Positions 8,653 to 18,161 of a DNA stretch of 64,000 nucleotides are shown here, piece after piece (the first letter of the stretch is position 1; every line of letters starts with the position of its first letter). Below the pieces are notes generated by a model that ran no database searches, was not told the origin of the DNA, and worked only from the letters and a program-made list of their open reading frames with translations. The position numbers and the translations under genes are program-made. Source of the stretch: Mycosarcoma maydis (taxonomy: Eukaryota; Basidiomycota; Ustilaginomycetes; Ustilaginales); assembly GCF_000328475.2 (NCBI RefSeq), contig NC_026487.1:310001-374000 (forward strand), written 5' to 3'.

Positions 8653-10827
8653 ATGGCCGCAGCCTCATTCTCGCAGTCTGCTGAGGCGATCGACCCGCTT
8701 GCAGGCGTCGACTACATCATCGTCATCGACAATGGAGCACACAACATTCGTATCGCGTCAATACCTTATCCTTTCTCCCGACAAGCCATCTCGGCTGCCA
8801 CTTCTGTTGCCGGCTCATCTTCCGATTCGTCCTTCCTAGATCCATCCCTCCTGGCGCAATCGATCGCGATCGATGTTTTCCCCAACGCCATCGCGCGCAC
8901 CCGCACACCTCACACCATCCCCTCCTTGTCCGCCTCGGAAGTTTCCCCAACAGCACCAGCCGCAGGATCCAAAACATCCATCTTCGTTTCCTCCCACATC
9001 CACTCCTTGCTCGACGATTATGCCGCCTTACATCTTCGTCTTCCGCATCAAAGCGGAATAGTGGTCGATTGGGCCGCACAAAAGACGATCTGGGATCATG
9101 TGTTGACAAATCATTTGGCAAAGCTACCAGGCGGAATTGCGAAAAGGGGAAAGTTGCTGGCGGGCAAAGCGGTAATTATGACCGAAGCGTATCTCAATCT
9201 GGAACCTGCACAGCATGCTACCGATCTGTTGCTCTTCGAACATTACGGTGCACAAGCTGTATCGAGAACGAGTGCGGCGGCGTTGATTGGTTTGGGCACC
9301 AATGTGTTTCGATCCGATTTGCCACTTTCGCGCCCCACAAAGGCAGCAAACCTCGAGGCACCAAGCCAAAAAGAAGCATCCTCTCCAGAGATTGTCATGG
9401 AACAAGGAGGAGCTTCTTCTACAAAGCGTCCGCTTCGCACTTCTCGAGCTTCCGCGACTACCACCATCAACACTGCAGAACCCTCGATATCCCTCCCCCG
9501 CATCCTGACTATCCCGCGACCTCAATCAATGCTGGTGCTCGACTTGGGATACTCCTACTGCCACACCATCCCCATCATCAACGGTGTGGTCCATCATTCC
9601 TCCGTCCGACGTCTCGAGCTCGGCGGGAAAATGCTCATCAACCTTCTCAAGGAAACCTTGTCCTTCAAACAGCTCGATATGATGGACGAATCTTGGCTCA
9701 TGTCGCACATCTTTGCCAAGACCTCCTTTGTCGCAGCCGAAGTGGGTCACAGGGTATATGGAGCCGATGACCGAGTCAAGAGCCAACTTGAGGCGGTGGA
9801 GCGCAAGCATGCAGCGCTGTGGACTTACAACGATTTGTTGTTGATGAGCAAATTCGGCAAAGCCAAAGGGAGCAAGAGCATTAGTGTCACGTGGAGTCTG
9901 CCAGATTATGGAGGAGTGGGAGGTAGAACTGAGGTGGAGCAACGTAATAGAGCTAGGTACGGACTTATTGTCGACGGTCCGAATCCGCCCGCCTACGCGG
10001 CTTACGCGGCATCCCAGAAGGACAGGAACGATGATGGCTCGCACCTAACCAAGCGGCCCCGATTCGAAGCACGATTCGACTGGGAATCGTCGTTCATCGC
10101 ATCAACCACTGCCACTACTACCACAGCCCGACGTGCTTCGACGCCTTGCACAGACAAAGAAGAAGATGACCACGACCTTCAAACCCTAACCCTCGCCACC
10201 GAGCGGTTCAGCATCATCGAAAACCTCTTCAATCCCGGCTCACTTGGACTTGATCAGAAACCACTACCGGAACTCATCCTCGACTCGATCACTTCTGTTT
10301 CCACTTCCGACCTTCCCAGCGCTCGGACCGCAGCAGACATGATGTGGAGTAACATCGTCCTCGCCGGCGGTCTAGCCAATACGGTTAACATGAGCAGAAG
10401 ATTGAACAACGAGCTGGCATCACTAGCGCCAGCCGATGTGCCGTTGAGGATATGGCCAGACGAGCAGCGAGAAGTTGATAAGGCGCTACTGGCGATACAG
10501 GCGGGCGTAGTGATGGCATGCGAGATGAGTGTTAGGCAAGCATTCAGCCAAGAGACGGTGCAGAATGGTGTTGCGGGGAGTGCGAAGAAGAAGCCGAGGA
10601 AAAGCCGTGCTGAAGCGGCCGTCAATGCAGCGGCGACGGCGAATGCGAATGGTCTGAAGATCGGTAAGGGAGCCGCAGAAGCAAGGTGGTTGACGTACAC
10701 TCAGTGGATCAATCCAACAGACTCAGCGGGAGGCGGCGGCGCAGACGCGGATATTGTCAAGGCTGCCAATCGGGTCTTTTATCCGTCAGCATCACAGGTC
10801 GCTGCGAGAGATGCGGACGGCGCCTAG
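8653..10827 (+). CDS. ARP6: Actin-related protein 6 (SWR1 chromatin-remodelling complex subunit)
   Basis: Arp6 is a structural nuclear subunit of the SWR1 complex, which deposits histone H2A.Z. I start at the ATG at 8653 (724 aa); an upstream in-frame start at 8551 would add 34 residues without homology. Visible actin-fold landmarks: DYIIVIDNGAHNIRIAS near the start (phosphate-1 region); MLVLDLGYSYCHTIPIING followed by RRLELGGKMLINLLKE, typical of Arp6; MMDESW...FVAAEV; and C-terminal NIVLAGGLANTVNMSRRLNNE. Arp6 proteins are usually around 400-450 residues. The excess here lies in Ser/Thr/Ala-rich inserts, one before the LDLGYS strand and one between the middle domain and the C-terminal strand, plus a basic tail region KKKPRKSRAEAA. 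The inserts stay in frame, so they appear to be protein insertions rather than introns, though unrecognised in-frame introns are possible. Confidence 0.9.
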   Translation: MAAASFSQSAEAIDPLAGVDYIIVIDNGAHNIRIASIPYPFSRQAISAATSVAGSSSDSSFLDPSLLAQSIAIDVFPNAIARTRTPHTIPSLSASEVSPTAPAAGSKTSIFVSSHIHSLLDDYAALHLRLPHQSGIVVDWAAQKTIWDHVLTNHLAKLPGGIAKRGKLLAGKAVIMTEAYLNLEPAQHATDLLLFEHYGAQAVSRTSAAALIGLGTNVFRSDLPLSRPTKAANLEAPSQKEASSPEIVMEQGGASSTKRPLRTSRASATTTINTAEPSISLPRILTIPRPQSMLVLDLGYSYCHTIPIINGVVHHSSVRRLELGGKMLINLLKETLSFKQLDMMDESWLMSHIFAKTSFVAAEVGHRVYGADDRVKSQLEAVERKHAALWTYNDLLLMSKFGKAKGSKSISVTWSLPDYGGVGGRTEVEQRNRARYGLIVDGPNPPAYAAYAASQKDRNDDGSHLTKRPRFEARFDWESSFIASTTATTTTARRASTPCTDKEEDDHDLQTLTLATERFSIIENLFNPGSLGLDQKPLPELILDSITSVSTSDLPSARTAADMMWSNIVLAGGLANTVNMSRRLNNELASLAPADVPLRIWPDEQREVDKALLAIQAGVVMACEMSVRQAFSQETVQNGVAGSAKKKPRKSRAEAAVNAAATANANGLKIGKGAAEARWLTYTQWINPTDSAGGGGADADIVKAANRVFYPSASQVAARDADGA

Positions 10828-11116
10828 AAATGTCTCGAGCCTCACTGCAATGGTGATCACGATACAACACGATACCCATGCAACACAATCTATCAATGGC
10901 TGACATCCTATGTTGTGCTTTGACCACCTCCGCGCAGCGGAAGAGTATTCGGGGTAATCGTGAATAACGAAAGTGACAACATGAACACCAATAGGACGCG
11001 CAAAGACAGTGGTATGAGTCAAGCGAATGACGATCTACAGAGCCAAAGTCATGGTGATGAGACATGTCGACAAAAGTAAAGCGGAAGTAGAAGCAGCGTT
11101 TCTAATACAAGCAGTC

Positions 11117-13159
11117 TCAACGACGACGACGACGACGCATGGGCGCAACAATGTGCTGCGCGTTTTCCGTGACTACAGTGGATGTCGAGGGTGTGGATCT
11201 GACGAGACCGGCTAGCTTGTCCTTGGCGCTGCTAGTGGCCTGTTTGACCCTTCGCGCAGCATCGCTGAGCGTGTGGCTCCATGTTCTTGATGCAGCAGTT
11301 TGCTCGGCAGGAGCGGTGGGGCCGTTGGGAGGAGTCGGGGTAGCAACTTGTTGGCGGTCGCTAGTCCATCGACCTGTAGCTTTGTTCCATGCACCAGTAA
11401 GAGCTTGTCTCCAACCTCTAGAGGAACGACCCATCTGCTGCTCTGCCGTTGGCTCTGCTCCTGCAGAACCTGCTTCTCCAGCAGCCTCATTGCCTGTCTC
11501 AGAGCTCCTTGGTGGATCTCGCAGGTTTCGAGGACGACCTTGAACTTGAGCTCTCCACTCTGCCTGTTTTTGTTTCAACTTGGCCTGCCAGCCTTGAAGC
11601 TTGGCCCTCAAATCCGCTGTCTTCTGTTCCCATTTAGCAGGCCAACGATCCCGTATATCCATCGTCCTCCATTCACCATTTTCCGCCTCATTCATCCTCA
11701 TCAATGCTCTAACTGTTTTCGTCTGCTCATCTAGCCCTGCATCCCTCCAATGCTTCGGAAGAGGTAGAGCGCGATTCGGGGGCACGACATACGCACGAAA
11801 GTCTTCAGGAGGAGCAAGAGGAGTCGCACGACCAGGTGGGCGCAGTGGACCCGTGTAAGCGACTCGTACTTGATCTTGAGGTCTTTCCCAATCATAAAAG
11901 ACGTGAACCTGACCCAGTTCTTGGGCGATGCGTCGGGCTTCGGGTGGGATGGTCTTACCGATACCAAATTCTTCTCTCCCGTAGAGTGCTGCAATGCCGC
12001 CAGTGGTGTGGTAGTTGGCGAGACGTCGATCCTTCCCTACAGCGATGGCATCCTTGATATCGCTCAGATGCGTTCGCATCTTCCACTGCTGATCGGCGAA
12101 TTTCGAAAGGAAAGCTTGCTTAGCCTTCTGCAAGGTATTACCAGGAATCGGTCGAACGAACTCTCGCGGCGGCAACGGCTCCGTAGGATCCAGATCAGCC
12201 GGGCGACCCTTCCATCTCCATCCGATCGTTCTTAACTTCCTCTGGTAGTCTGGCGTGTCGAGCGCGGTTTTGTGCGCTTCATTTTCCAGATCCTTGAGTC
12301 GATAGAGAAATCGTTGGTTGTATGGCACTTGCTCGTAATGGAGCGCAGCGTAAGGCTCGTTATAGTAGCGATACACTCGATAGCCACCAGGAGCGGCCGG
12401 GTCCGCCATCGCAACGAGCTGATAGTAGTCGCGCGATTGAGGAAGCCTTTTAATCGCCTCTTTGATGTGTTGGTTGGCAGGGTTGCGCAGGTAGACATCT
12501 GGCACTCCGTCTTTGCTTTGTTGGTTGGCAGGGTCTTTGAAACTCTCCGCTAGAAGAGCAACTGGTGGTTCCTTTATAGGCGTGTCCCCGCGAGGAGCAG
12601 CAGCGGCGGCAGCAGCAGCAGAGGACTCGCCGACTTCAAATGTTGAAAGCGCAGGAGATTTGACATCATCCATGATGTTCTTTGCCTTGATGCTCGCTCT
12701 GAGTCGACCACGGTAGACCGCTTCTGCAGCTGCTATTTCGTCGCTGCTCGAGCTATGACCACTGCCACTCGGCGAAGGCGAACTGAACTGAATACCGTCT
12801 TCGAGACGGCCAAAGCCATTCGGACTTCGTGGAGAGCTTACATCTGAGCCGGAGGGGTTCGACCACCTAGCAGATCCCTTAGCGGATTTGAAGCTTTGAT
12901 CCGAGCTCGTGTGAGTATCCGCCTCTGACGGGCTCGATTGCCAAGAATTCGGAGACGCTGAGTAGATCTGGTTGTGAGTGTGTGCATCTCCCTTCAGGCT
13001 CTTTTGGCCTTCGATATCTTGGAAACCAAGTGGTCTGTTGGAATCTGCTTCGCCTTCAGCGCAAAAAACAGACGAGCTGGCAACAAACAACAAGAGTAGC
13101 AGAAAAGGTAGCGACAAGCGTCGCCCGCGCTCTGTGCAAAAGGCACGTTGCGGTTTCAT
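11117..13159 (-). CDS. Secreted protein, cluster gene 1 (680 aa, Ser-rich N-half, Trp-rich C-tail, C-terminal Arg6)
   Basis: Function unknown. I start at the ATG at 13159, because the peptide from there begins with a basic stretch, a Leu-rich core (about residues 17-30) and a plausible signal-peptidase site after VFCA; the longer frame to 13315 adds 52 residues without homology. The mature part has no cysteine. Residues 40-200 are Ser/Pro/Ala-rich and look disordered, with an (Ala)8 run. Two helix-strand-turn-strand segments resemble those of the neighbours: about 230-268 (HIKEAIKRL...YYQLVAMADP...GYRVYRYYN) and about 406-436 (PEARRIAQELGQVHVFYDWE then DQVRVAYTG). The tail contains a Trp-punctuated amphipathic helix and ends in PMRRRRRR. 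GFQD just after the signal peptide recurs in cluster gene 9. It is the largest member and lies at the downstream end of the cluster. Confidence 0.85.
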   Translation of the reverse strand: MKPQRAFCTERGRRLSLPFLLLLLFVASSSVFCAEGEADSNRPLGFQDIEGQKSLKGDAHTHNQIYSASPNSWQSSPSEADTHTSSDQSFKSAKGSARWSNPSGSDVSSPRSPNGFGRLEDGIQFSSPSPSGSGHSSSSDEIAAAEAVYRGRLRASIKAKNIMDDVKSPALSTFEVGESSAAAAAAAAPRGDTPIKEPPVALLAESFKDPANQQSKDGVPDVYLRNPANQHIKEAIKRLPQSRDYYQLVAMADPAAPGGYRVYRYYNEPYAALHYEQVPYNQRFLYRLKDLENEAHKTALDTPDYQRKLRTIGWRWKGRPADLDPTEPLPPREFVRPIPGNTLQKAKQAFLSKFADQQWKMRTHLSDIKDAIAVGKDRRLANYHTTGGIAALYGREEFGIGKTIPPEARRIAQELGQVHVFYDWERPQDQVRVAYTGPLRPPGRATPLAPPEDFRAYVVPPNRALPLPKHWRDAGLDEQTKTVRALMRMNEAENGEWRTMDIRDRWPAKWEQKTADLRAKLQGWQAKLKQKQAEWRAQVQGRPRNLRDPPRSSETGNEAAGEAGSAGAEPTAEQQMGRSSRGWRQALTGAWNKATGRWTSDRQQVATPTPPNGPTAPAEQTAASRTWSHTLSDAARRVKQATSSAKDKLAGLVRSTPSTSTVVTENAQHIVAPMRRRRRR

Positions 13160-14073
13160 GTCGTGTCTTTTAGTACAACCGATGCGACAGGAGTCCAGGA
13201 AGAGGTAGTTGAACGGACTTGAAGGGAGACATGCGTGACGTGCCTCTTTTGTACAGTCAGAGAAACCCTTCTTGTCCATCCCTTTGACCGTTCCGGTCCT
13301 CGGAACTGTGACCAAATGAAAACGAACAGTAGTCGTGAGTCATCTCTACAGTGCTTCGAGCTTGATACCGACACGAGGCAAGCTTCAAGTGTGATGAAAG
13401 TGGGCTGCTTTCGACTACAACTGCCACTGGGCATCGATCACGCAAGTGAAAGGAAAGGCAGTATCGCTGAGAACGTGATGGATCCAGCGGGTCTGCTGCT
13501 CTTGTGGTTCAACGAATCAGACCCGTGGTCTAGTTGGTATTCTGCGCAAGACCGCTGCTCGGAACGACAAAGCCGTAACGTCAACTTCATTACACTTCGT
13601 TTGCGTTGCATGATAATCTCGCACCCATTGCCACTACCAAGTGGGCTTGCTTTCCAGGTCCCACTCAAGAGAGCAACAGTGCTCTATACGCATGTCGTAA
13701 GGCACAATTGCTCGCCACCCGTCGGCAATGATCTCAGTGACAATGACTTCCTAGGTGAACAACCACAAGTGGACGATTGGAGCTTGTGGTGGGCTCGGTG
13801 ATGTTTCTGAGAAGTTTGGCTACTCATAGACAAGCCTAATCCAATACCAGTTGCTTCAAACTAGGCAGTTCGACCAGGTCACCTTTTCCCTGGCTCTTAT
13901 TTCAGTCTCCGAGTCAATGAAAAGCATTGTTCCGTGCACACAATCAGCATGGCGCAAGCAAGGAAGGACTTGTATATGTTGAAGACTAGCTTGGCTACAA
14001 CACGAGACTTGGTTCTGAAGGTCTATCTATGGGGTAGAGGCAACAGTGAGCGGCAAGTACCGGCCTTGCATGA
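13160..14073. other. Intergenic, upstream of cluster gene 1
   Basis: Contains the promoter of cluster gene 1 (minus strand). A TACAAAAG-type A/T-rich element on the minus strand lies near 13245-13255. From about 13945 the sequence is duplicated downstream of cluster gene 7. No coding gene is recognised. Confidence 0.55.
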
Positions 14074-14889
14074 TCAGATGGGTCTTTGGATGTGTCCTAC
14101 GGCTCTCATGAAATCCGGAGTGAAACCACCAAAACGTCCCTTCGTGGCCCCGACGACCCTTGACCACCACGAAGCACCGCTACTAGTCCGAGCTGCTGCT
14201 GCCGCTTTTTTGGCTGTTACACCAGGTAGATGGACAAACTCTGTCCGACTATTTTTGACCTCGGCAGAGCGCAAAGAGCTCAGAATTGCATCTTGCTCCG
14301 TGTTGAGGATCGACTTGACGCTGCCGTTGGAGTTGACGAACCACACCTTATTGTTCTTGCCTACCACAAAAAAGGGCTGGCCTCTTCGCTTCATCGCGCC
14401 AATAACTTGACCGTCCCAGCTATTTCCGGGAAGCCTCACTACGCCGAAGCGACGGTCACCCACGGACCGGATTGCAACGTTTGGAATCCTTCCTGCTACA
14501 GCTTTCGACGGGCCGGATACGAGCACCCAACGCAATCGATTGCCGGATAGTATTGGCTGGGCCTCCTTCCTGAAGGTCGGCCAGCTCCGTTGGCGCCACC
14601 ATGGAGCTTGATTGGAGACTGGCTGGGCCTCCTTCCTGAAGGTTGGCCAATTCCATTGGCGCCACCATGGAGCTTGATTCGAGACGGGCGCAGTTACTGG
14701 AGTGGCTAGAGAGGGACGAAAGGTTTTGTACCGCGGGTTGAAAGGCCCGAACCGTGTGTCGGGAAGCACACCCTCTTCGGGAACCATGCTCAACGGTGTG
14801 CCTACCGGGGCAGCAAGGGCAAGCGGAAGCAGCATCAACAGCACCGTCAGCTGCACGACAATCATTGCTTTCGGGAGTTTTCCAATCAT
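14074..14889 (-). CDS. Secreted protein, cluster gene 2 (271 aa; two copies of a 22-residue Trp-rich unit)
   Basis: Function unknown. Signal peptide at about 1-27 (hydrophobic core VVQLTVLLMLLPLALA, cleavage near ALA/APVG). No cysteine in the whole protein. Residues 68-111 hold a 22-residue unit in tandem, each with NQAPWWRQ and WPTFRKEAQ, encoded by 66-bp direct repeats. The conserved helix-strand-turn-strand segment is at about 160-188: WDGQVIGAMKRRG, QPFFVVGKNN, KVWFVNSNGS. The C-terminal part has SGASWWSRVV, which resembles GVSWFQRAS in cluster gene 3. Its closest relative is cluster gene 7 (22336-23082), identical over the first roughly 80 residues and diverged thereafter. The long upstream region is duplicated with it. 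The role is inferred only as extracellular or host-directed from the signal peptide and cluster context. Confidence 0.87.
   Translation of the reverse strand: MIGKLPKAMIVVQLTVLLMLLPLALAAPVGTPLSMVPEEGVLPDTRFGPFNPRYKTFRPSLATPVTAPVSNQAPWWRQWNWPTFRKEAQPVSNQAPWWRQRSWPTFRKEAQPILSGNRLRWVLVSGPSKAVAGRIPNVAIRSVGDRRFGVVRLPGNSWDGQVIGAMKRRGQPFFVVGKNNKVWFVNSNGSVKSILNTEQDAILSSLRSAEVKNSRTEFVHLPGVTAKKAAAAARTSSGASWWSRVVGATKGRFGGFTPDFMRAVGHIQRPI
14555..14686. repeat. Two tandem 66-bp units inside cluster gene 2
   Basis: Units 14555-14620 and 14621-14686 are imperfect direct copies encoding the Trp-rich 22-residue unit. Cluster gene 7 has a single unit. Confidence 0.93.
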
Positions 14890-15786
14890 CTTTCTCAGGC
14901 TGCCAGCAGCACTTCGAAATCGGTAAGGAACGTTCTTCTGCTTCGGTGTGGGGTAAGCGTTAGAGAAGGAAGGCCAGAGTCAATCTGTACCAAGAAGAGA
15001 GCGTTGGATCGGAATACAACGGGCAAGGACGAACGAGGTGAAGCCTGCTACCTGGCAGTTCGCATGACGATCCGGGGCTTTTCTTCACTCTTTATGTACG
15101 CCAGGAGGTGGCAACGAGGAAGAAGACACCTGGTGGCTCGACACCAACACACCCAACGCCGGCACACAGCATCCCTTCCAACCCACGTGTACGTAAGCTC
15201 TCTTGTACCACATTCGTGATTCTCCTCCTTCTCTCCAAATGAAAACGCGCGCCAATCGTGATTGTGTGAAGTTGAGCCACAACGTTTTCTCATATCAGCC
15301 CACCCACTCATGACTCCTTCACCCTCCTGTTACTACATACCTCGCACGTTGCGCATCAAGAGAGACAACTCATTCCTATCTAGGACTGTGGACTGTGAAA
15401 ACATCTGTGGGTAAGTGATACCATCTGCTCAACCGGCTTACTATCGCAGGGCAGCAACAATGCGCTCCAATCTTGCCAATTACAGCCGCAATCACAGCTG
15501 TTTGGTATGATCTCGTTCGCAAAGCAACTTTGAGAGTTTTGCGCCGGAATCAATCATGAATGTCCCGCAATACCTTCAGGTACAATCGATGTTTGCCGTT
15601 CTTTGAACTTTGTATTCACCTTTGTGCAACTCAATCGGGCAGTTTTATCTCGCGGAACACACAATTACCAACGCTTCTTCATCTTCTCTTTCTTTGTTCG
15701 CCTTGGATCGAAAGTCGACTTCCTTCCCGGTGCTACCCCGAGCCTTGTGTTGCCTTCGGCTTGAATTTTAAAGCGCTACGGTATTC
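14890..15786. promoter_or_regulatory. Upstream region of cluster gene 2 (duplicated)
   Basis: Bases 14890-15480 appear identical to 23083-23673 upstream of cluster gene 7. It includes two heptamer-like copies (near 15215 and 15258). An ACATAAAG-type A/T element lies on the minus strand near 15090. Short open frames here are identical in both copies simply because the DNA is, so I do not call them genes. Confidence 0.6.
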
Positions 15787-16701
15787 TCAGTCGCCATGCA
15801 TTCTTCCTTTGAGAAAAATCCTGGCGACCTCTGAAGCCCTCTGGAACCAAGACACGCCGGCCCGCTCTCTTTCCGTGTAATGGCTGGCTACCATTGCTGT
15901 TCTTTCCGCATCATTCCGCCTTTCTCGTGCTCTTTCTGGATCTTGAATAGCGACTTGTTGAGTCGGGGCAAGGATGTTTCGAATGATGCGCTTGTCTGAG
16001 CCCTTGATCTTGTCTGTGAAGGTGTATTCGGTGCCGTCCTTGGTATCAAAATACCACACCTTCTTATTAGCGCCCTGAGCGTAGAACGGTCTTCCCGCCT
16101 CTTGCAGCTTTCTCAGCGTTTGGACATCCAAGCCATGACCACGAAGCTGAACAGCATGGTACTTTGTTCCAATTGCCAAAACGTCTGGAACCGCCTTTAC
16201 GTCATATGTGGACCTGATGCTAGCATGGCTGTTCAGCAGCCCGAGCAACTCACTAGTCGAAGAAGGTGGAGCACCGGGTTGCACCCTCCGCAGAGTCCAC
16301 AGATGATCTCTCCTAGAGCTGCTTCTAAACGTTTCGAACGGATGAGGATGGAACTCCAGGGGAGCTGAGAGTTGATACGGCACAAGTTTACTTTGTTGTC
16401 CTCGAGCGAGTCCTAGGACTGGAACTTTCTGCATGATGCTGTATCGAGGTGAAGAAGGCTCAGGGCTGTCGAACGAATCGGACGCGTACGGATCTTCGTC
16501 TGCTGCACTGAATTGGGCAGCGTGGGAGCGAATGGCGGCAGCATTGGCCTCCTTCGTCCCTCGCGATGGGCTGTCCGGAAAAGGAAGCTCTTCGTTGATA
16601 GACAGCAAGGACTTCTCCCCGATGCCGAAAACATTTGACGCGAGTATCATCAAGATCGCTACAAACAGCAAGAACTGGATTGACTTGCTTCGCTGAGACA
16701 T
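15787..16701 (-). CDS. Secreted protein, cluster gene 3 (304 aa)
   Basis: Function unknown. I start at the ATG at 16701 rather than at the longer open frame to 16815, because the 304-residue form begins with a clean signal peptide (SIQFLLFVAILMILASNVFG, cleavage near residue 26). No cysteine is present. Residues 30-130 are Ser/Pro/acidic and probably flexible. The shared segment is at about 191-228: LDVQTLRKLQEAG, RPFYAQGANK, KVWYFDTKDG, then EYTFTD. It aligns with RGQPFFVVGKNNKVWFV of genes 2 and 7. The C-terminal GVSWFQRASEVARIF resembles SGASWWSRVV of those genes. It is a diverged relative of genes 2 and 7 in the same orientation. A weak TATA-like TACAAAAAGG lies about 135 bp upstream on the minus strand. 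Confidence 0.85.
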   Translation of the reverse strand: MSQRSKSIQFLLFVAILMILASNVFGIGEKSLLSINEELPFPDSPSRGTKEANAAAIRSHAAQFSAADEDPYASDSFDSPEPSSPRYSIMQKVPVLGLARGQQSKLVPYQLSAPLEFHPHPFETFRSSSRRDHLWTLRRVQPGAPPSSTSELLGLLNSHASIRSTYDVKAVPDVLAIGTKYHAVQLRGHGLDVQTLRKLQEAGRPFYAQGANKKVWYFDTKDGTEYTFTDKIKGSDKRIIRNILAPTQQVAIQDPERARERRNDAERTAMVASHYTERERAGVSWFQRASEVARIFLKGRMHGD

Positions 16702-17489
16702 CTCTTCGATTGTTTCTGACTTAGATGTTAGTCCAAGGTGAAAGACGATACAATGCTTAGGGTTGAGGTTAGCCGGAAAGATGGAGGGGTGCAAGGAAGT
16801 GTAGGAGAAAGGCATCCCTTCAATAGAAAGCGCCTTTTTGTATCATTGGACCCCACAGGCACAGCTCAGTACCGTCCGCCGAGCTCAACCGAAGCGAGCG
16901 ACAGCCAAACACACTGTTTCGACGGCGTGAGTAATCGAAGAGCGATTCGAAACAATGCGGATAAACCACACTCGAGGCTTCGAGCATGGCCTTGGTATTC
17001 TGTCGCTCGCATCGGTCAATACTCGCCCCAAGTACTCACGCCGCTGTAATGAGTAGTTATCCAAGCTCGATGATTAGTTTCAATGTCGCCTCAGCTTCTC
17101 ACAGGACTTGCTCACCGCCGATATCGATGATCGGCTGACTCCTTAGCAAGCCGGAATTGCAAAACTCCCATGATGCCGCTTCATATTGGTATACTGTATT
17201 CCACGCCGTAGCGGACATCGGCGCTTCTAGCCTCTTGAAGTAATGTACCACAACAGCTTTCGATCGAAATGAAGAACTTACAGATCAAGTTTTAGCGTAT
17301 ACAGAGTAGGCCAAAACATGACGAATCGGCGTCACCGATCGAACTTGTCCCACTGATTGAAGATCTGTCACCAAGCGTAGTACTGGATGGAAGTGAAAAT
17401 GAAGCAATTGGAATTTCGAAGAGAGTACGACTGACCATGATAGCCAAGAAGGCCATTTCGAAGCACAGGGATCATTGAGAACGGCTCGG
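16702..17489. other. Intergenic between cluster genes 3 and 4
   Basis: 788 bp, promoter side of gene 3. The TACAAAAAGG-type element is near 16834-16844 (minus strand). No gene or repeat array is seen. Confidence 0.5.
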
Positions 17490-18161
17490 TCAAGGGCCAC
17501 GAATGTACCTTAACTCCTCGAAAGACAGTCTCCTTGCCGCTCCAGTATTTTTGGTGGCACTGTTCATGACAGCCTGTCTAATCGAGTCGTCATGTCCTTC
17601 TTTCAGATTGCCATTGTATGTGAAATAAACCTTGCCGGTTGGATCCCGTTTTGCATTGAAGAACCAGACTCGACCGCGTTTGTCGACTGCCAAGAAGGAC
17701 TTTTCTCGACTCGTCATCACTGCCAACGCCTGGCTGCCATATGCCCGATCTTCCGGAAGTTGAATGGCCTGCAGACCTGAGATCTTCGTCGGCTCCCTCG
17801 TGAGTGTGTCTACAGATTCGTCGATCCTTGCGTGACTGGAACGATCATTGAGCATTCGCTCCATCGCGCTGTCTGATTTCATCTTGCCAGAAAACGACAG
17901 CGATTTCTTGAGCTTCTTTGCTTGCTTAGGAAGCCATGACTGATCATCCGGCGATTCGTAAGCAATGGTTTGCGGGAGAGCAATAAGGGGGCGTTGGGAT
18001 ATGTTTGAGCTGCTTGCGGGGCTAGAAACTCGTTCAGAGGCTTGGTCCAGCATCGGAACGCCCTGTTCCTCCTTCGAATTGATGTACATCGGCAGCGGTA
18101 GCCCTAAGACAAAAGTAATCAGTGATAGCAGTACCATCGTCTGTATGGGCAAGAGCTTCAT
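17490..18161 (-). CDS. Secreted protein, cluster gene 4 (223 aa)
   Basis: Function unknown. The ATG at 18161 gives a canonical signal peptide (KLLPIQTMVLLSLITFVLGLPLP); the frame extends to 18230 but those 23 residues would bury the signal sequence. No cysteine. A Lys/Ser-rich stretch lies at about 78-98 (KQAKKLKKSLSFSGKMK). The shared segment lies at about 130-180: LQAIQLPED, YGSQALAVMTSRE, KSFLAVDKRG, RVWFFNAKRD, then KVYFTYNG, closely paralleling genes 2, 3 and 7 (KVWF motif). It ends soon after this segment, making it the shortest mature protein of the cluster. A TATATAAAAAGG-like element lies about 165 bp upstream on the minus strand. Confidence 0.84.
   Translation of the reverse strand: MKLLPIQTMVLLSLITFVLGLPLPMYINSKEEQGVPMLDQASERVSSPASSSNISQRPLIALPQTIAYESPDDQSWLPKQAKKLKKSLSFSGKMKSDSAMERMLNDRSSHARIDESVDTLTREPTKISGLQAIQLPEDRAYGSQALAVMTSREKSFLAVDKRGRVWFFNAKRDPTGKVYFTYNGNLKEGHDDSIRQAVMNSATKNTGAARRLSFEELRYIRGP

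Larger units (their letters stand above)
13945..15502. repeat. Segmental duplication, copy A (contains cluster gene 2)
   Basis: Matches copy B at about 22257-23690 at an offset of 8193 in its right part. From 14645 to 15480 (about 836 bp) I found no mismatch by eye. To the left (3' half of the gene and its downstream flank) the copies are clearly similar but diverged. On the right, a 12-bp length difference flanked by short AAT(T/C)ACAG repeats follows 15480, and similarity ends near 15502. Confidence 0.9.

Noticed and set aside
13159..13315. Longer start of cluster gene 1 (52 extra residues)
   Set aside because: It would bury the signal peptide; the ATG at 13159 gives a standard secreted N-terminus.
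13522..13560. Possible tRNA: GTGGTCTAGTTGGTATTC resembles a D-arm
   Set aside because: No T-arm GGTTCRA box or acceptor pairing follows at the right distance.
15004..15219. Small open frame repeated exactly at 23197-23412
   Set aside because: Identity follows from the duplicated upstream DNA; no start context, homology or codon bias supports a protein.
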